A stretch of DNA of 64,000 nucleotides, from contig BSYO01000006.1 in the NCBI GenBank assembly GCA_033239525.1, positions 1,798,001 to 1,862,000 on the forward strand, read 5' to 3'. A program made the translations under genes and the position numbers. The stretch comes from Nepenthes gracilis (lineage: Eukaryota > Streptophyta > Magnoliopsida > Caryophyllales > Nepenthaceae). Positions 1 through 13,500 of the stretch are shown here, piece by piece. Position 1 is the stretch's first letter. The number at the start of each line of letters is the position of its first letter. The notes beneath the pieces were generated by a model. It had not been told where the DNA came from. It worked only from the letters and a program-made list of their open reading frames with translations, and did not search any database.

Positions 1-1226
1 AGCCCAAAATCAGTATCCTTTTAACTGTCGATTGAGAACAAGATGAGCAAAATGAAAACTACAGCCAAGAAGTCCGCATAAAGTAACCAAAAATGAATTT
101 TGAATTTTGGGGATTTGGCTCAGATACCATGCAAGTAATTGTGTTTGGTTTCAATGCCTTCTTTCGAGGCCTCCTCATTAAATAGCTACAAACTTTACAT
201 GATGAAATGATCCACTAATTGAGCTGAGAATATACACAATAAATGAGTACGTTTCCTAAGTTAGGAAATTGATGTACAGATATATACAATTATAATCAAA
301 TACTTATTCTTGCTATTAGTTAATTATTGAATGCTTGATTCTTGCGCTTGCCACGCTTGGTTGATGCTGATCTGTCGGGCTAACAATAGGATGGTAAGCT
401 TGGAGTTTGATTTAATACTACAATGTTTTTTTTCTTGTTGTTAAATTTAAAATGAGTTTTCACAAACATGTATATTTTACTCTATATTCTCCTTGCACAT
501 TTTTTTCCTTAAGATTTTCCAAGTAAATTAATTTTCCATAGGACCTCTTTTCCTTCCCCTGAAACTTGCCTAGATCTAAACATAGCCTCAGGAAATCCAA
601 CTTCCATGTGAATATCTGGGTATTTCTTGTTGTTGGGTCATGGGATGAGCTTTAATTGCGTATAATGGTTGATTTGGTGTTTGCTATTCTAGATTGGTAG
701 TACAACTTATGCTTTAAATTTCATGGCTATGACTGATATGTGAGGGAGGTACTGCGAAGGAACACCAGTAGTTGATGAAACAGGTTTAGTTTTTAACTTG
801 ATGGTGGAAGTAGATTTCCAAGTGGTGGATAGGTAAGCATGCATCTCTGTGATTCAAGAGAATAAAAGGCATTTGAAAGATTGCAGGAATGATGACTGCT
901 TCTTTTGGCACAATACATGGTCTAAAATTAGGTAAAAAAACAAATGATGTAGATGTTCGGGAACTGGGCATAAGGATAGAGACTTTTTGATATATTCTAT
1001 TATATTTTGAGGTTTGCCCAGTATTCTGTGCTTTAATGTGAAGTGAAATAAATGTAACTTAAGGACAAGCTAAATAAATATAAGTTAGAATACTTAATCT
1101 GCAACCATTTTCTGCGTTTTTGTCCTTTACAGTTTGTTCATGTACACATTTGTGAAAGTAACAAATTTTCTATATCCTTATGCATGCTTATTAGTCATCA
1201 ACTTGAATACACTAGCTATGTTACAG
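1..1226. other. Upstream intron sequence of the Ycf45/SPD1-like gene, no feature recognised
   Basis: AT-rich sequence with no splice-bounded open frame matching the missing Walker-A exon. It is most simply intron, because the first certain exon starts in the middle of the ATPase core. Confidence 0.5.
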
Positions 1227-1252
1227 GGGATCCCAATGGCATGCAGAAATTT
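1227..1252 (+). CDS. Possible 26-nt microexon of the Ycf45/SPD1-like gene
   Basis: The stretch follows a TTACAG acceptor and ends before GTTTCA. It reads DPNGMQKF and then joins the next exon in frame ([11 protein letters not shown]). Family members, as I remember them, have a PN-x-MQ-x-x segment directly before VLIEAVENH, so spacing and residues fit. The donor is weak, and the preceding exon would lie outside the window, more than 1.2 kb upstream. Confidence 0.4.
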
Positions 1253-1381
1253 GTTTCAATACTCAGCATTTCATTATTTGTCAGCATTGGTTCATTGTGA
1301 TTGGTTCAATTAACTTGGTATTGGTATTATTGGTTGAGCCTTTGCATCAAGCACTCATGGATGCCACTTTGTGCTGTTCAG

Positions 1382-1573
1382 GTGTTGATAGAAGCAGTTG
1401 AAAATCATATGCCTCAGGTTATTGTAATTGATGAGATTGGTACTAAACTCGAAGCAATGGCTGCGAGTACAATATCACAGCGTGGGATACAGCTAGTTGC
1501 CACAGCTCATGGAATAACGATAGAGAATTTGATCATGAATCCTGCATTGGAGATGCTTGTTGGAGGAATACAG
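1382..1573 (+). CDS. Exon with Walker B, Ycf45/SPD1-like
   Basis: Acceptor TTCAG, donor CAG|GTATGA, 64 codons, phase 0 at both ends. It encodes [12 protein letters not shown], then VIVIDEIGT, and ends in LVGGIQ. Confidence 0.9.
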
Positions 1574-4500
1574 GTATGAAACTAATTATCTTGACTCATG
1601 TAACACTGTTCAAAATAGATATTTGGCTCCCTTACATCGTATCCTGTCATTTTGGTCTCTTTGGTGAATTAGGGTTCACTCTAAGATATGTTGGCCCCCT
1701 TTATGTTTTGTACCCTGTTTGGGTGGTGTTAGATTGGGGAAGGGAAGGGATAGGAGAGAATTGCTTAACCTTGTTTGGAAGTTGATCTGGGAAGGGTAAT
1801 GGAAGTAGATGGGAGGAGTGAATATTTCTCCTCCATTCACTTCAAAGGTTAACCTTTTATCTCCCCCCCTCCCCCCAACCAATTTGGGGGGTAAAGGAGG
1901 TGGAAGTACTAATTATAAGTTACCCTCACTTGAACAACAAAACATGGAGAAGGTATCCACTTCTGTTGTCTCCCCTTCCCAATCTTTTCCTCCCTTTCCA
2001 TTCTTCTGTCCCCTTCTCCTTTATGTTCCCAAACAGACCCTTAAGTAGGACAGCAGAAGTATAATTCTAACATGAAAAAATGTGGGGATTGTATGCTTCT
2101 TTATTGATTGATTGTGCCTTGATATGTTAATGCATTGTGGACTGTGCTCAATAATTGATGATTCTTTGGAAAATGCAAGTCCAATTCTCATTGCGTTTGT
2201 ATCTTATCATAGAGAACTTAAGAACTCATAACTTAATTCAAGTAAATGTTCAATATTAATTGTTTCCATCTTACCTGAAGTCATGCTGAGTGTTAGTTAT
2301 GAGGTATGCACCTATGGTTAGATTGAGCTATTTTCAAAATTTTGAGAGGTTTTCTGTTGATTTGAAGTGGTGAAGTCGTTACCATGTCCAGCTGTCTTAT
2401 GCTGGCATTTTATGATGAAGTCAAGAGTCTATGTGGCCTAAGTTTTCTCATCGAAGCTATTGGGCATTGGAATTAGATTGCACCATCTATGAGATGATAA
2501 ACAATGGGCCGGAGAACCTTACTAGAAGTCTAGAATTTCCTGTCTGCCCATGGATAAGGACTGTTTTCAAAATACTTACAATCAAGACTATACTATTTAT
2601 TATCATTTTCAAACAAAAGTTCATATATTCTCATTCTTTAACTTTTGGACTTGAATTACTTTTTCTTTTTTTACTTGTCTTTAAGTTAGAATCTTTGTCA
2701 TTTACAAATACTAATATAATAGCCCTAATGATACTTAACATTCAATGTTCATACTATTTATAAATTTAATGCGATGTGTAGCTTTATTTAATATAATAAT
2801 TTTAACTACAAAACTCTTTTGTCAAAAAATATCTACAAATACAAACTCTTTATCCTCATTATTGTCTTCACCCATTTTTCTAATTGGCCACTAATTACTT
2901 TTATCAATCATAATTTCATAAATATCAAACTAGTATTATAAGTAACAATTATATATAATGGCAAATTAAAAAAGTACTTAATTTGTTTTATAAAAAAAAA
3001 AAAACTATAAGGCACTTAGTGCGCACATTTTGAGCCTCAAAAAAAGGCATGCACCTTAGAGTCTAGGCGTGCACCTATTAGAATAAATCTTACCTAGGTA
3101 TGTTGAGGCGTCAAGGTTTGAGCCTTGAGCCTGGGCATGCCTTTAACAATATTGGATAAAGTAGAAGTGTTGATAATAATATTAGTTGATATGTATCAAT
3201 ATTACAAGCTTTGATACGATATTTTCTATTACCAAGAAAATATATCGATTTGCTATGATATTTGTGATATATTGTGACATATCAACCTATATGTCTAGGC
3301 TATTTTTTTATTGGTTGCATCTCTTAGAAGCTTAAATCTATACGTTTTAAATATACTAAAATCTTAAATTTTTTAAGACTCTTAAATCTACATGTTCATA
3401 GTGGCATAAAACATGCATATGTAAAAAATATTGGGATATTCTTTAATGATCGATAGAAATGTCAAGATTAATTTAAATAAAATTGACTAAAGTATCAAAT
3501 AAATAAATAGATGATTAAATATAATCAAATTTTAGTGTATAACCCATTTTTTATGTGGCCACGAAAATGTCGTGTCCATCTATTATGTTAGATGCAGTCG
3601 CTATCAATACCGATATTGATAAATTCATCATTGGGTGAAAGAATTTCATGTCCCCAAATGTAGGGTTTTATTCATCAGTGTATTTATTAATTAACAAAAA
3701 GTGAAGATATTGACTACCAATTAATGTAATTTTCTTAAGGGTATCTGTTTCCTTTGTCACTGGCCTAAATCCTCCCATTTTTTCAAGATGCAACTGGTGT
3801 TGGATTCTCCCTGCATAAGTGGTTGATCTTAGCGTGCTAGTTGCTATCTCATTTCGTATAGTGATAACGTTGTTTTCTCTTTCTTAGCGTTCCTCCCTTC
3901 TTGTATAGTAAGGGGAACTTTGGTTACGCGGCTTTCTAATTCAATATTCTGTCCTTTATTCTCAAGTTTCCAATGTTAAAAAGAGAATGAACGGGTCTCT
4001 GTACTTCAATCATCATTTATGCAAGGTTTGGAATCATGACTTACTTTAATTTGTTTCTCAGAGTGTGACCCTGGGGGATGAAGAAGCAAGCAGAAGGGGT
4101 GTTCAAAAAACGGTCCTGGAGAGGAAAGGCCCCTCAACATTTAATTGCGGCGTAGAACTAATTTCAAGAACAGAGCTGCGAGTTCATCATAGCTTAGAAG
4201 CCACAGTTGATGCTATTCTTTCAGGTATGCTTTCCTCTAATTGGTAGACTCACTGGTAAAACGTTGTTGGTTGATACACATTGTTGTTCATGAAGGCCGA
4301 TCTCCCAAATACATGTTATGCAAGATAAACTTTCAAGGACTGAAAAGAAGCATAGAAGGAGACCCATTCATGGATAATTTCAGTTACTGGAGTGATGAAG
4401 TTGAACCTGATGATGCCTGCATAGCAAGTGTTGAAAAAACTGATCATAGTGATTGTTCTCCAGAGGCTCCAGAACCCAAGGGAAAGAGTTGTGATGATAG

Positions 4501-7500
4501 GGTGCCCCTCCAGCTCTTTCTTTATGGGGTAAGATGTGATTACTTGCAATATTTGGCATGACTAGGATGCAATTTCTAACATCAATACTAATTTTCTATA
4601 GCTGAATAAAAATTTCAAATATATATCATTCTGCTGTGCTCAACTTCTAATGGTAATTACCGTGCTTTTTTGAGTTGGAAAGAGGATCTTTTGTTGCCTC
4701 ATAGATGCTTAGTATTTGTTTTTAAGTGTAGTATTGATTGTATTCGTTGATATTTCCACTTGACTGTCAATCATTGCTGTAAAGTGAGGGGTTGAGGTTT
4801 GGTGCCTGATGAAGTGTCAAACATGTGGGTAAGACAGGAAAAGTAGCAAAAAGAGTGAAGAAGAAAAACAAATGATTATGGCATCATTATAGATGTAAAA
4901 TCATCATCCAAATGTGGGGGAGGGGAGAGGGGCTGTGTTTAAGATTATAAGTTCTAACAAGCGCATTCTGTAAAGGAGGACAAACCAGGCAGACGAGACC
5001 TTTTAAAAATTTTGATTGTAGTGGTTACAGCATGTTATCTGGTAAGCTTACTTTGGGTTCATACTTGACAAGGGATGATGAGAATCATGCTCTTGCTATT
5101 TGGTTGACCAGAGAATTATTTGACATAGACTAAATAGGATGTATTGCTGACAGAAGTGCTGGCTGCAAGCAAGATACCATTGAATGGGCTTGCTAGATTC
5201 ATTATCTACCTTTACCTACATCAGCCGGCCCATGAATTATGAAAACTTGCAATGGTGCTCTTCAACAAAGGCCCCCCTTATAACAATCAAAGCCAAAAGA
5301 TTAGATTTGATATATCTTAATATTTTAGTATTTTCATGATAACTATTATGATTTTATATTTCAAGTATTATGGAAAATGTCATCTATTTTAGGTAAATTC
5401 AGAATTTTTATATTCTTTTAAGGGATTATACTCAAAATATCTCAGAGATTTCTGTTTCCTTGTAGGACTTCAGTTTGGTGTTGATAAAAGTTCACCCTAG
5501 TGCCTTTATCTACTAAGTCATTCTGAATTACTGAGGTTATGATATTTTTCTTCTGCTCTACATCTAATCCGTCCCTCTTCAGGTCTCCCTTCTTCCCAAC
5601 TATTGTCCCTTCTCCTTCCCACCTTCCACAAATTGCTCTTTTTCTTGTCCTACAACAATCAGCATTGATGCTCATTGTTCTCATCATCTTTTCATCATCT
5701 TTTCTGCTTCTAGCAATCAAAATCATTCAACAATCTACCAATCTTCAAGGGCTGAAACCCATCTAAAGCTGCATCACACCTCCAAAATCAACCCACAACA
5801 CCACTAAACGTCCACACTTCACTAGAAAAAAATCTCCAACATCTTTGAAGTTGTTGAATAACTTTCCGACATTGCTTGTCCTCTGAGCAAGTCTCCTAAC
5901 TGCCAAAGCAATGCTCATGATCTACCAGCTCTCCTTCACTAGAATATCAACCAATGTACGATTGTATCGATCAATATACATCCGATTGGGTCTCAAGACC
6001 ACCGAAAAATCGTGAGATGTAGAAAAGATTTCGCTTTGAGGCTATGTTGAAAAAATTTCCAGGCCACACAAACCCTAGCAGTGGCTGTCTAGACTCTCTA
6101 GTCTGCATTACGTAAATTTGAAATGCTATGTTGCAAATGACTCCTACTGTAAGCTTAGAAGATGCTGACAACTGCTAACTAGTTTTGCATCCCCAACAGT
6201 CAGTATGCACTTCAGACAATTAATATGTTGTTTGTAGTTAGTGTTTTTTGATCTGTAATGAAGTTACTGTAAAATGGAAACACACACCAAGGGAGTGGCA
6301 CCTGACTAGAAAAATAAGCCTCAATGAACGACCAATCAAAAAAAGAAAAACCCTCAAAGATTCTACAAATTGTCAACAACCCACCGGAGAAACTAGAAGA
6401 ACGAGAAAATTTTCTTATAAGCTATATTTCACATTCAATTCAAGCTCTTAAGTTCTCTCTAAGTATTGCAATTTCTCAAATGCCTCTTTTTGCAATTTGA
6501 AGCCGTAAGATCTTCCAACCTCTTAGTATCAATGTCTCCAAGAACTTCTTTACCATGTGTTCATTACTTGCAAAGGGCGAGCCTAGAAACTTGCTTATAT
6601 CCAACTCTTCATATTTGTCCTGAGAAATCACCCCTTTGACTTTCAGCAGGCTGGATAAAGTTAGTGCTTCTCTAGCAAAAGTTGTCCAATCACTTACTCA
6701 AGAAATTAAAGGGCCAATCTTTTAGTTAAGGCAGGCAATAGTCACCATGGAATTCCTGACAAATATTTCAGGATTGTTTTTGCCACTTATCATAATGAGA
6801 TCATGAAGATTACAACATAGGAACATCTATATTATGTGCATGACTTATTGGTCAAGGCATATTTAATTTCGATGAAGCTGATATGTTTTTTTCTGTATCA
6901 ATCAATATGGGGAATTTTCCAATTATCCATGAGATATGACTGTTTGTTACGTATATTTTCGTATGTTGTATTTAAACTTTGGTTGACAATATTACTAGTG
7001 CTGTTAATAAGTTTACTTTCGACAATATGAAGGTTAATTGATGTTATTCATCACATATATTTTATTATTCCATTTTTACTGTGTAGACCATGAGTCATGA
7101 CAATCATTAGATGCATAAAAAAATGAATATAACCAGGTTACTAAAAGATGCCATAAAGGAGAAATGCTATATTTTTCAATAAGCTATTTAATTAAAATAA
7201 TGTGGAAGCCCTAAATCATTAGTTGATGAAGATAAAAACTAATATTAGACTTCAAGAATTTAATATGCACTTAACAAGATAAAAGGATTAAACCAATTGG
7301 ACCAAAATGTATCTATTGACATTTGGAATGCTTAGGAGAGATTTTAGGATGGTTTGGTTAACTAATTTGTTAAATATGATTGAGTTCTAAAAGAGTGCCA
7401 TGTGAGTGGAGGACAAGACCTTTAGCACATATTCATAAAATAGTTAATATAGTCAAAATTGTACTAATTATCACAGTATTAGATTAATAAATCATACAAT

Positions 7501-10500
7501 AAAACTTTGGAAAGAGTAATAAAATAAAAGCAAAGACAAGAACTAATGTTTTCTAAGGTGATTCTGGTATCATTTCATGGTGCTCAACCTGAAGCTATAC
7601 ATCTGTTGACAATAGTAATTGAAAATTTTAGGGAAAAAACACAATAGATCTACGCATGGTTTTGTTGATTTAGAGAATGATTTTGATATGGGGCCTAGGG
7701 AAGCATTATTGGTGCTAGCAAAGAAGTGAACCGTAAGAAATATGTTGATGCTATTAATGTTATGTATGAGTGTGTAATGTCAAGTGTTAAAATTGTAGGA
7801 AGAGATTGGGAATTTCCCAATTATGATAAGAGTGATTCAAGGGTCAATTTTGAGTCATTATCTATTTGCATTAGTTATGGATAAACACAGAAAACATATT
7901 CAAGATGTGTTATCTCGATATATTATGTTTGCAGATGATATTGTTTTGATAGATAATGATAAAGAGTTGAAGTAGAGATACACCTATGGACGGAGGCGTT
8001 AGAATCTAAAATGCTCAAGATAAGTTGGAGTAAATTTGAATGCATAAAGTGAAATTTAGTTATTCTAAATGGAACAATGAACAAATCAGATTTAATATTA
8101 TTGATATTATTAAAAATAATAGATTTATTACCTTTGACCTATAAGTCAAGACAATTGAGAAATTAGCAACAATGTGATCTATGGAATTAATTCATGTTGG
8201 TTAAAATGGATAAGTAGAATAGGAGTATTTTGTGACAAAAAATACGTCTAAAATTGAAAGAAAAATTTTACCCGATAACTATTCGACCATCTATACTTTT
8301 GGAATTGGAATTTGGGACAATTGAAAAACATATATAAAAAGTGTTATAGGGCGGATTAAATTTATGATATAAAATAAGTAAACATATCCATAGTCTATAA
8401 GATCTTGCACCTATGAAAGAAAGTATGAGGGAATGATGTTTAAAATGTATTTCTAACAAATAAAACAGAATGTAAACCAAATGAAGTAATTTTTCAAAAA
8501 AAATTGTGATTTGATTGAGGTTAGAGGTAAGAACATAGCTTCAGGTTTATGAAAACTTATAATGACGTGATAAAGATGGTGATAATGTTGTTTCTTCACT
8601 TTGAGAATGTTGTCCTAAATTTAGTGAAATGGAAAAAACAAATTCACATAGCCAATTTATCTAGTGGGACTTGAGACTTGTATGGTGATGATATAGATCA
8701 AAACAACATAAAAATATTTTTCTGAGTTTTGAGTAAACTATTTTGAACCTAAGCATTAATTCATTTTGTGAGTGGTAAGAAAATCACACAACGATAGTGA
8801 CACGTTATTGTTTGTTTCTTGATTGGGAGTTATAAATCCCAGATTTTATTCGGATCAATTTAATATTAATTGTGATTTTAGGTAATTTGGACGTGGTAAA
8901 AATTAATTTAATATTGTGAAATTTGGAAGGATATTAAGATCGGTTAGGCTAGCGCTCGATGTGTGCCCTGTGTTGTCACCTAAATATTGATTCGGAATTT
9001 GGATTAAAAGAAACGGAAAAATAAAATAGAAAATAATATATATATATATATATAAACGAAAAAAAAATCGGATAAGAGAGAAAGCAGATTAGGAGAGAGA
9101 ATAGAGGAGAGAGTGTGAGAGGGCGGGCTAGGGTTCGAAGGCGAAGGAAGAAGAAGGAGAGGGAGGAGGGGGAGGAGGTTGGCGGCAGCAGCTAGTGGTG
9201 ACAAGTCGGCGATCGGCGACAACCGTGGATGCGCAGCGGCAACGACAGAGAGGACATGCAAGAGAGAGAGGAGCTGTGCGAGAGAAGGGGGCTCAGCGAG
9301 GAGAGAGAAGAATCGCCGGGGAAGAAAGGTCGCGGCGGAAGCTAACGGGGGCCCTGAGGCTGCAGGTGGCAGTAGCAGCGTGGGAGACGCCACGTAGAGA
9401 GGAGAGAGGGCAACGCACGGGTTCTGTGGCGGCTGGAGAGAGAGCGGCCTGATTCGGGTGTTTTGGGATATCCTTTCTTCAGATTTGTAAAGTATGAGGT
9501 CAAGACAAGTATTTATAAACCTCCTCTTTGGTCTGATTTTGCATCTGAATTATTTTGGACACTGTTTAAAATTTTTACTAATATGCATGTATTTTTATAC
9601 ACATGATTTGTTTTTTCTGGACATATATGTATAATTCATTAGATAATTTAGGCATTTTTGGACTTAATTTTATGAATTTGGAGGGTTTAATATTTTTTTA
9701 AAAGCCTAAATAATTTACTAAATACTGTATATTTTTATACTAGTATGTGTAACGAAAATGTGTACGAAACTTGCGTAGGCCGTGCATTTTCACATGCATA
9801 TGTCGGGTCGTGGTCATTACATTGGATTTGGACTATTGGATAGTCTGGCCAGCTCCTAACGGGGAGATATTTGTTATTTGAAAATTCCTTTCCGCTGGCA
9901 AGAAATGCTTGGAGTAGTGGTCATTCCCATTTGGATAATTTCATTTAACTTTAGAAGATATCTAGATATCCTAATATATTTGACAAACTTGAGGAATGTA
10001 CTGAACATCGCAGGTGGCAAAATATAGTGAGCAACCTTATCTATTGGTGTAGAGTACATGGATTTTGGCCTAAAGTTACTGAGATTATGTGTAACCATTC
10101 CTCAAGCTATTCTTTGAATAATCATAACCCAAATTTGGTGCATAATTTGTATTTCTATATTGATTTATGTTGGATTTTGATTTGGACTTGGATTTTAGAT
10201 TTGGATTTGAGATTCGTCGATTTGCCTTTAGTTGGGCATTGATATGTCTTGTATGACGATTTGATTATATATTTTGATCCGAACCTTTGGAATATCTATC
10301 GCAATGCTGCCCGGCTTCTGCGCACGCTATTGAATCATCCGACTATCGGATTTTGCCCCAGATCACAAGTTGATTGGGCCTTGGATTTGGACTCGGACTT
10401 AGATTTGGACTCGGATCGACATTGGCTTTGGAGTTGGTCCGGATCACTTCTATTTTGATTATATATATATATATATTTATATATATATACGTCCCGATAA

Positions 10501-13500
10501 GGACTGTTTTCAGAATTTGGATATTTGTTTGGATTTGAATATTTGATTTAAGTACGTGACTACTATTGGATTTTGAAATTTGGATATTTGATTTTTATTG
10601 GATTTGTTTTATTGGTGATTTGGATTTATTCTATAATTTGACTAGATTTTCATCCATTTGACCTTCCATCTGATTCATTGGATTCATTTTGTCTAAATAT
10701 TATACTTGTTGGGTATTTGACTCATGTTTTTAGTTTTGTCCCTTCAGAGTAGAAGAATCGGATGCATTATAGGAGTTAGGATGTGACCTTCGGTTATTAG
10801 TCCGATTTGGTGAGTTTTAGTTTGTTATGATTTAAATTTGACATTTGATATGATTAGATTATGGGATTGGCGGTATAGGCCTATAGTTATATTTCAGGAA
10901 TAATTCGGACATCGTGTTATGATTTTTGGACAATTTGTTATCTCTCTTATGATACTTTTAGAGCAAGTCATGATTATTTTTATTCGGACGGTTATCCAAT
11001 GAGATCCTGTGTAGATTTTTAATTTGTTGGATCTTGTGTATTTAGTTTATCATATTCGGATTTTTGGGACTTAGTATTATTTGTTAGATTTGATTAAAAT
11101 TTTAAATTTTAAAATTATAATTAATTATTTAATCGACCTATTTGGTCCAGGTTCGTGACAAGAGCATTCCCAACTTAGGAATAACATCAGTTGTAGTGTG
11201 CGACTGTAATAAGAACATGATATTAGACCAAACTTGTTTGAAGACAACCCACACTTAAGACAAACACAAAGAATAACGTAGATTTATGGAAGATTTGATG
11301 GAAAAGTGGTGTTTCATTTAGTAAAGTACATAGAAGGATCACAATGAATCTCTGAAATAGAATCACAGAATTGATTCTATTTTAGTACGAGCACATGTGC
11401 ATAATCTAGGAATGTTAAAGGATAATACCCAAAACAGTCCCAAGCTTACAGTGTCAACAAGTGTTTACAGCTCCCCTACCCTCTCCCCATCCCCCAAAAA
11501 AGGTCCCGAGGTTGGCTTAAATAGCCATCTGAATCTATAATGGTTTCTGGTTGGATTGAGTTGCTGTGGGAAGTTATTGATCGTGAGAAGTTACCGGAAG
11601 AAATTCTGTGGTCATGTACTGGATGTTACTTTTTTGGGTTAGACTCGACAATTGCCTCATACTGTTGGTTGGCTTTGCCGCCTAGCCTTGCACGCACCTC
11701 AACATAGTCCGTGGGGCTTGGCAATGAGGAAGTCAGATGCCCAGGTAGTTTGGCCTCCTGTAGTTTGGTCTAGGCACTGCTGTGCTTCTGATTTGCCAAG
11801 GTCAGAACCCAGCCTAGCAGGTTTTTCCTCAGGACATGGTACTTTGGCTCTTCATAGCTCAGCCTTCAGAGGTTCAGACAGCTGGGGCCATATTGTAGTG
11901 TCCTTCGGTGAGTCGGCCTTGACTACTCAGTCTTTTAAGCCTTAGCTGTAATTCGATTACTTCTGCCAAGCTCAGGGCCCTAATCAGACTGGCATTTTGT
12001 TTTGTATTGCTATTGAAAACTTTTGAAAAAATTAAAACATAAAAAAATTTTCTTAAAGAGCTTCCTACAATGCTAATTGAGGTTCTCTATAAGTTGCTGT
12101 AGGATTTTTTTCCCACAAGTTTCATTTCATTACTTTTTCAAAAACACCCTAGGAGAGCTTTTAATTGAAGTTACAAATTATAGCTTTCTTACACACTTTC
12201 CAAAATAGGAGTCTCTTAAGAGGCAACCAAATTACCTAGCATGAGAAGTGGAGGCTACTGTTGTTTCTGCTGTGAAAGAACACTTTTAAGGTACCCTGCT
12301 ATTTTGGTCTGTTTTCTTGTTCTTAGCTTATTAGTTTGCACTTCAATATTATGCATCAAGCACCTGTAATAATGGCAATAAAATTTGTAATATCCCGAAT
12401 TCCGTTTGGAATTATTTAATATTAAATGTGATTTTCGGTAAATTGATATGTAGAAAAAATTAATTAATTAAATATTAAGAAATTTTGGAGAATATTTGGA
12501 CCAATTGGGCTGATGTCCGAGGTGCGCTCATACTATTGTCCGAATATCGGTTTGAATTTTGGAATAAAAAAAAATTAAAAAAAGAAAATATATATATATA
12601 TATATGAAAAACAAAAAAATGAAAAAGAAAAAAAAAAGAGATAAGAAGATGAGATCGGGAGAGAGAGGGAGAAAGAGGAGAGAGAGAGAGAGGGGGTTAG
12701 GGTTTCACAAGAAGGAAGAAGAAGGGAGAGGAGGAGAGAAGAGAGAGGAGATCGGCTGGTGATGGCGGCGCGCTGGTGGTCGATGGTGGTGAGCGGAGGC
12801 AACGGCATGCAACGGCAGTTGCGAGTTGAGGAGAGAGAAGGACGGCGAAGCAGCGCCATGAGGAGAGAAACGGCAGCAGTGCAGCAACGCTAGTGCCGAT
12901 GGGGTGATGCAGGGGAGGTTGGCAACGGCCATGCAAGGCAGCAGCGGTTGCGGGAGGCGGCAGCGTGGTGGTGGAGCTCGTCGGCAGAGGGCCGTGCACA
13001 AAGGAGAGAGAATTGCCTGATTCAGGTGCTTCGGGATATCATTTCTTCAAATCTGCAAAGTATGAAGTCCAAGTATCTGTAAACCCCCTCTTTAGTCTGA
13101 TTTATTATCTGTATATTTTAAACACTGTTTGAAATTTTTACTATTATGTATATATTTTTATACAACTGATTTATTTATTCTAGACATGCATGTGTAATTC
13201 ATTGGATGTTTCGGGGGTTATTGGTACTAGTTTTATGATTTTGAAGTGTTTAATATTTTTCTGAAAGTCTGAAAAATTTATAGTATACTGTATATTTTTA
13301 TATCGGTATATTTGTATGAAAATGAACATGAAATTTTGCATAGGCCGTGCAGTTACATGCACGTGTCGGGTCGTGGTCACTACATTAGATTTGGATTATT
13401 GGATGGTTTGGTCAGCTCCTGACGAGGAGATATTTATTATTTAGAAATCCCTTTCCGCTGGTAGGAAAGGTTTGGAGTAGTGACATTTCCCATTTGGATA

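Noticed and set aside
9004..9393. 129-codon Leu/Pro/Ser-rich frame on the - strand, and similar frames at 12575-13001
   Set aside because: These are translations of the GC/GA-rich block inside the two LTR-like copies; low complexity and not conserved between copies.
11652..11945. 97-codon GC-richer frame
   Set aside because: Made of repeated GGCTTGGC/GGTTTGG words; no family match.
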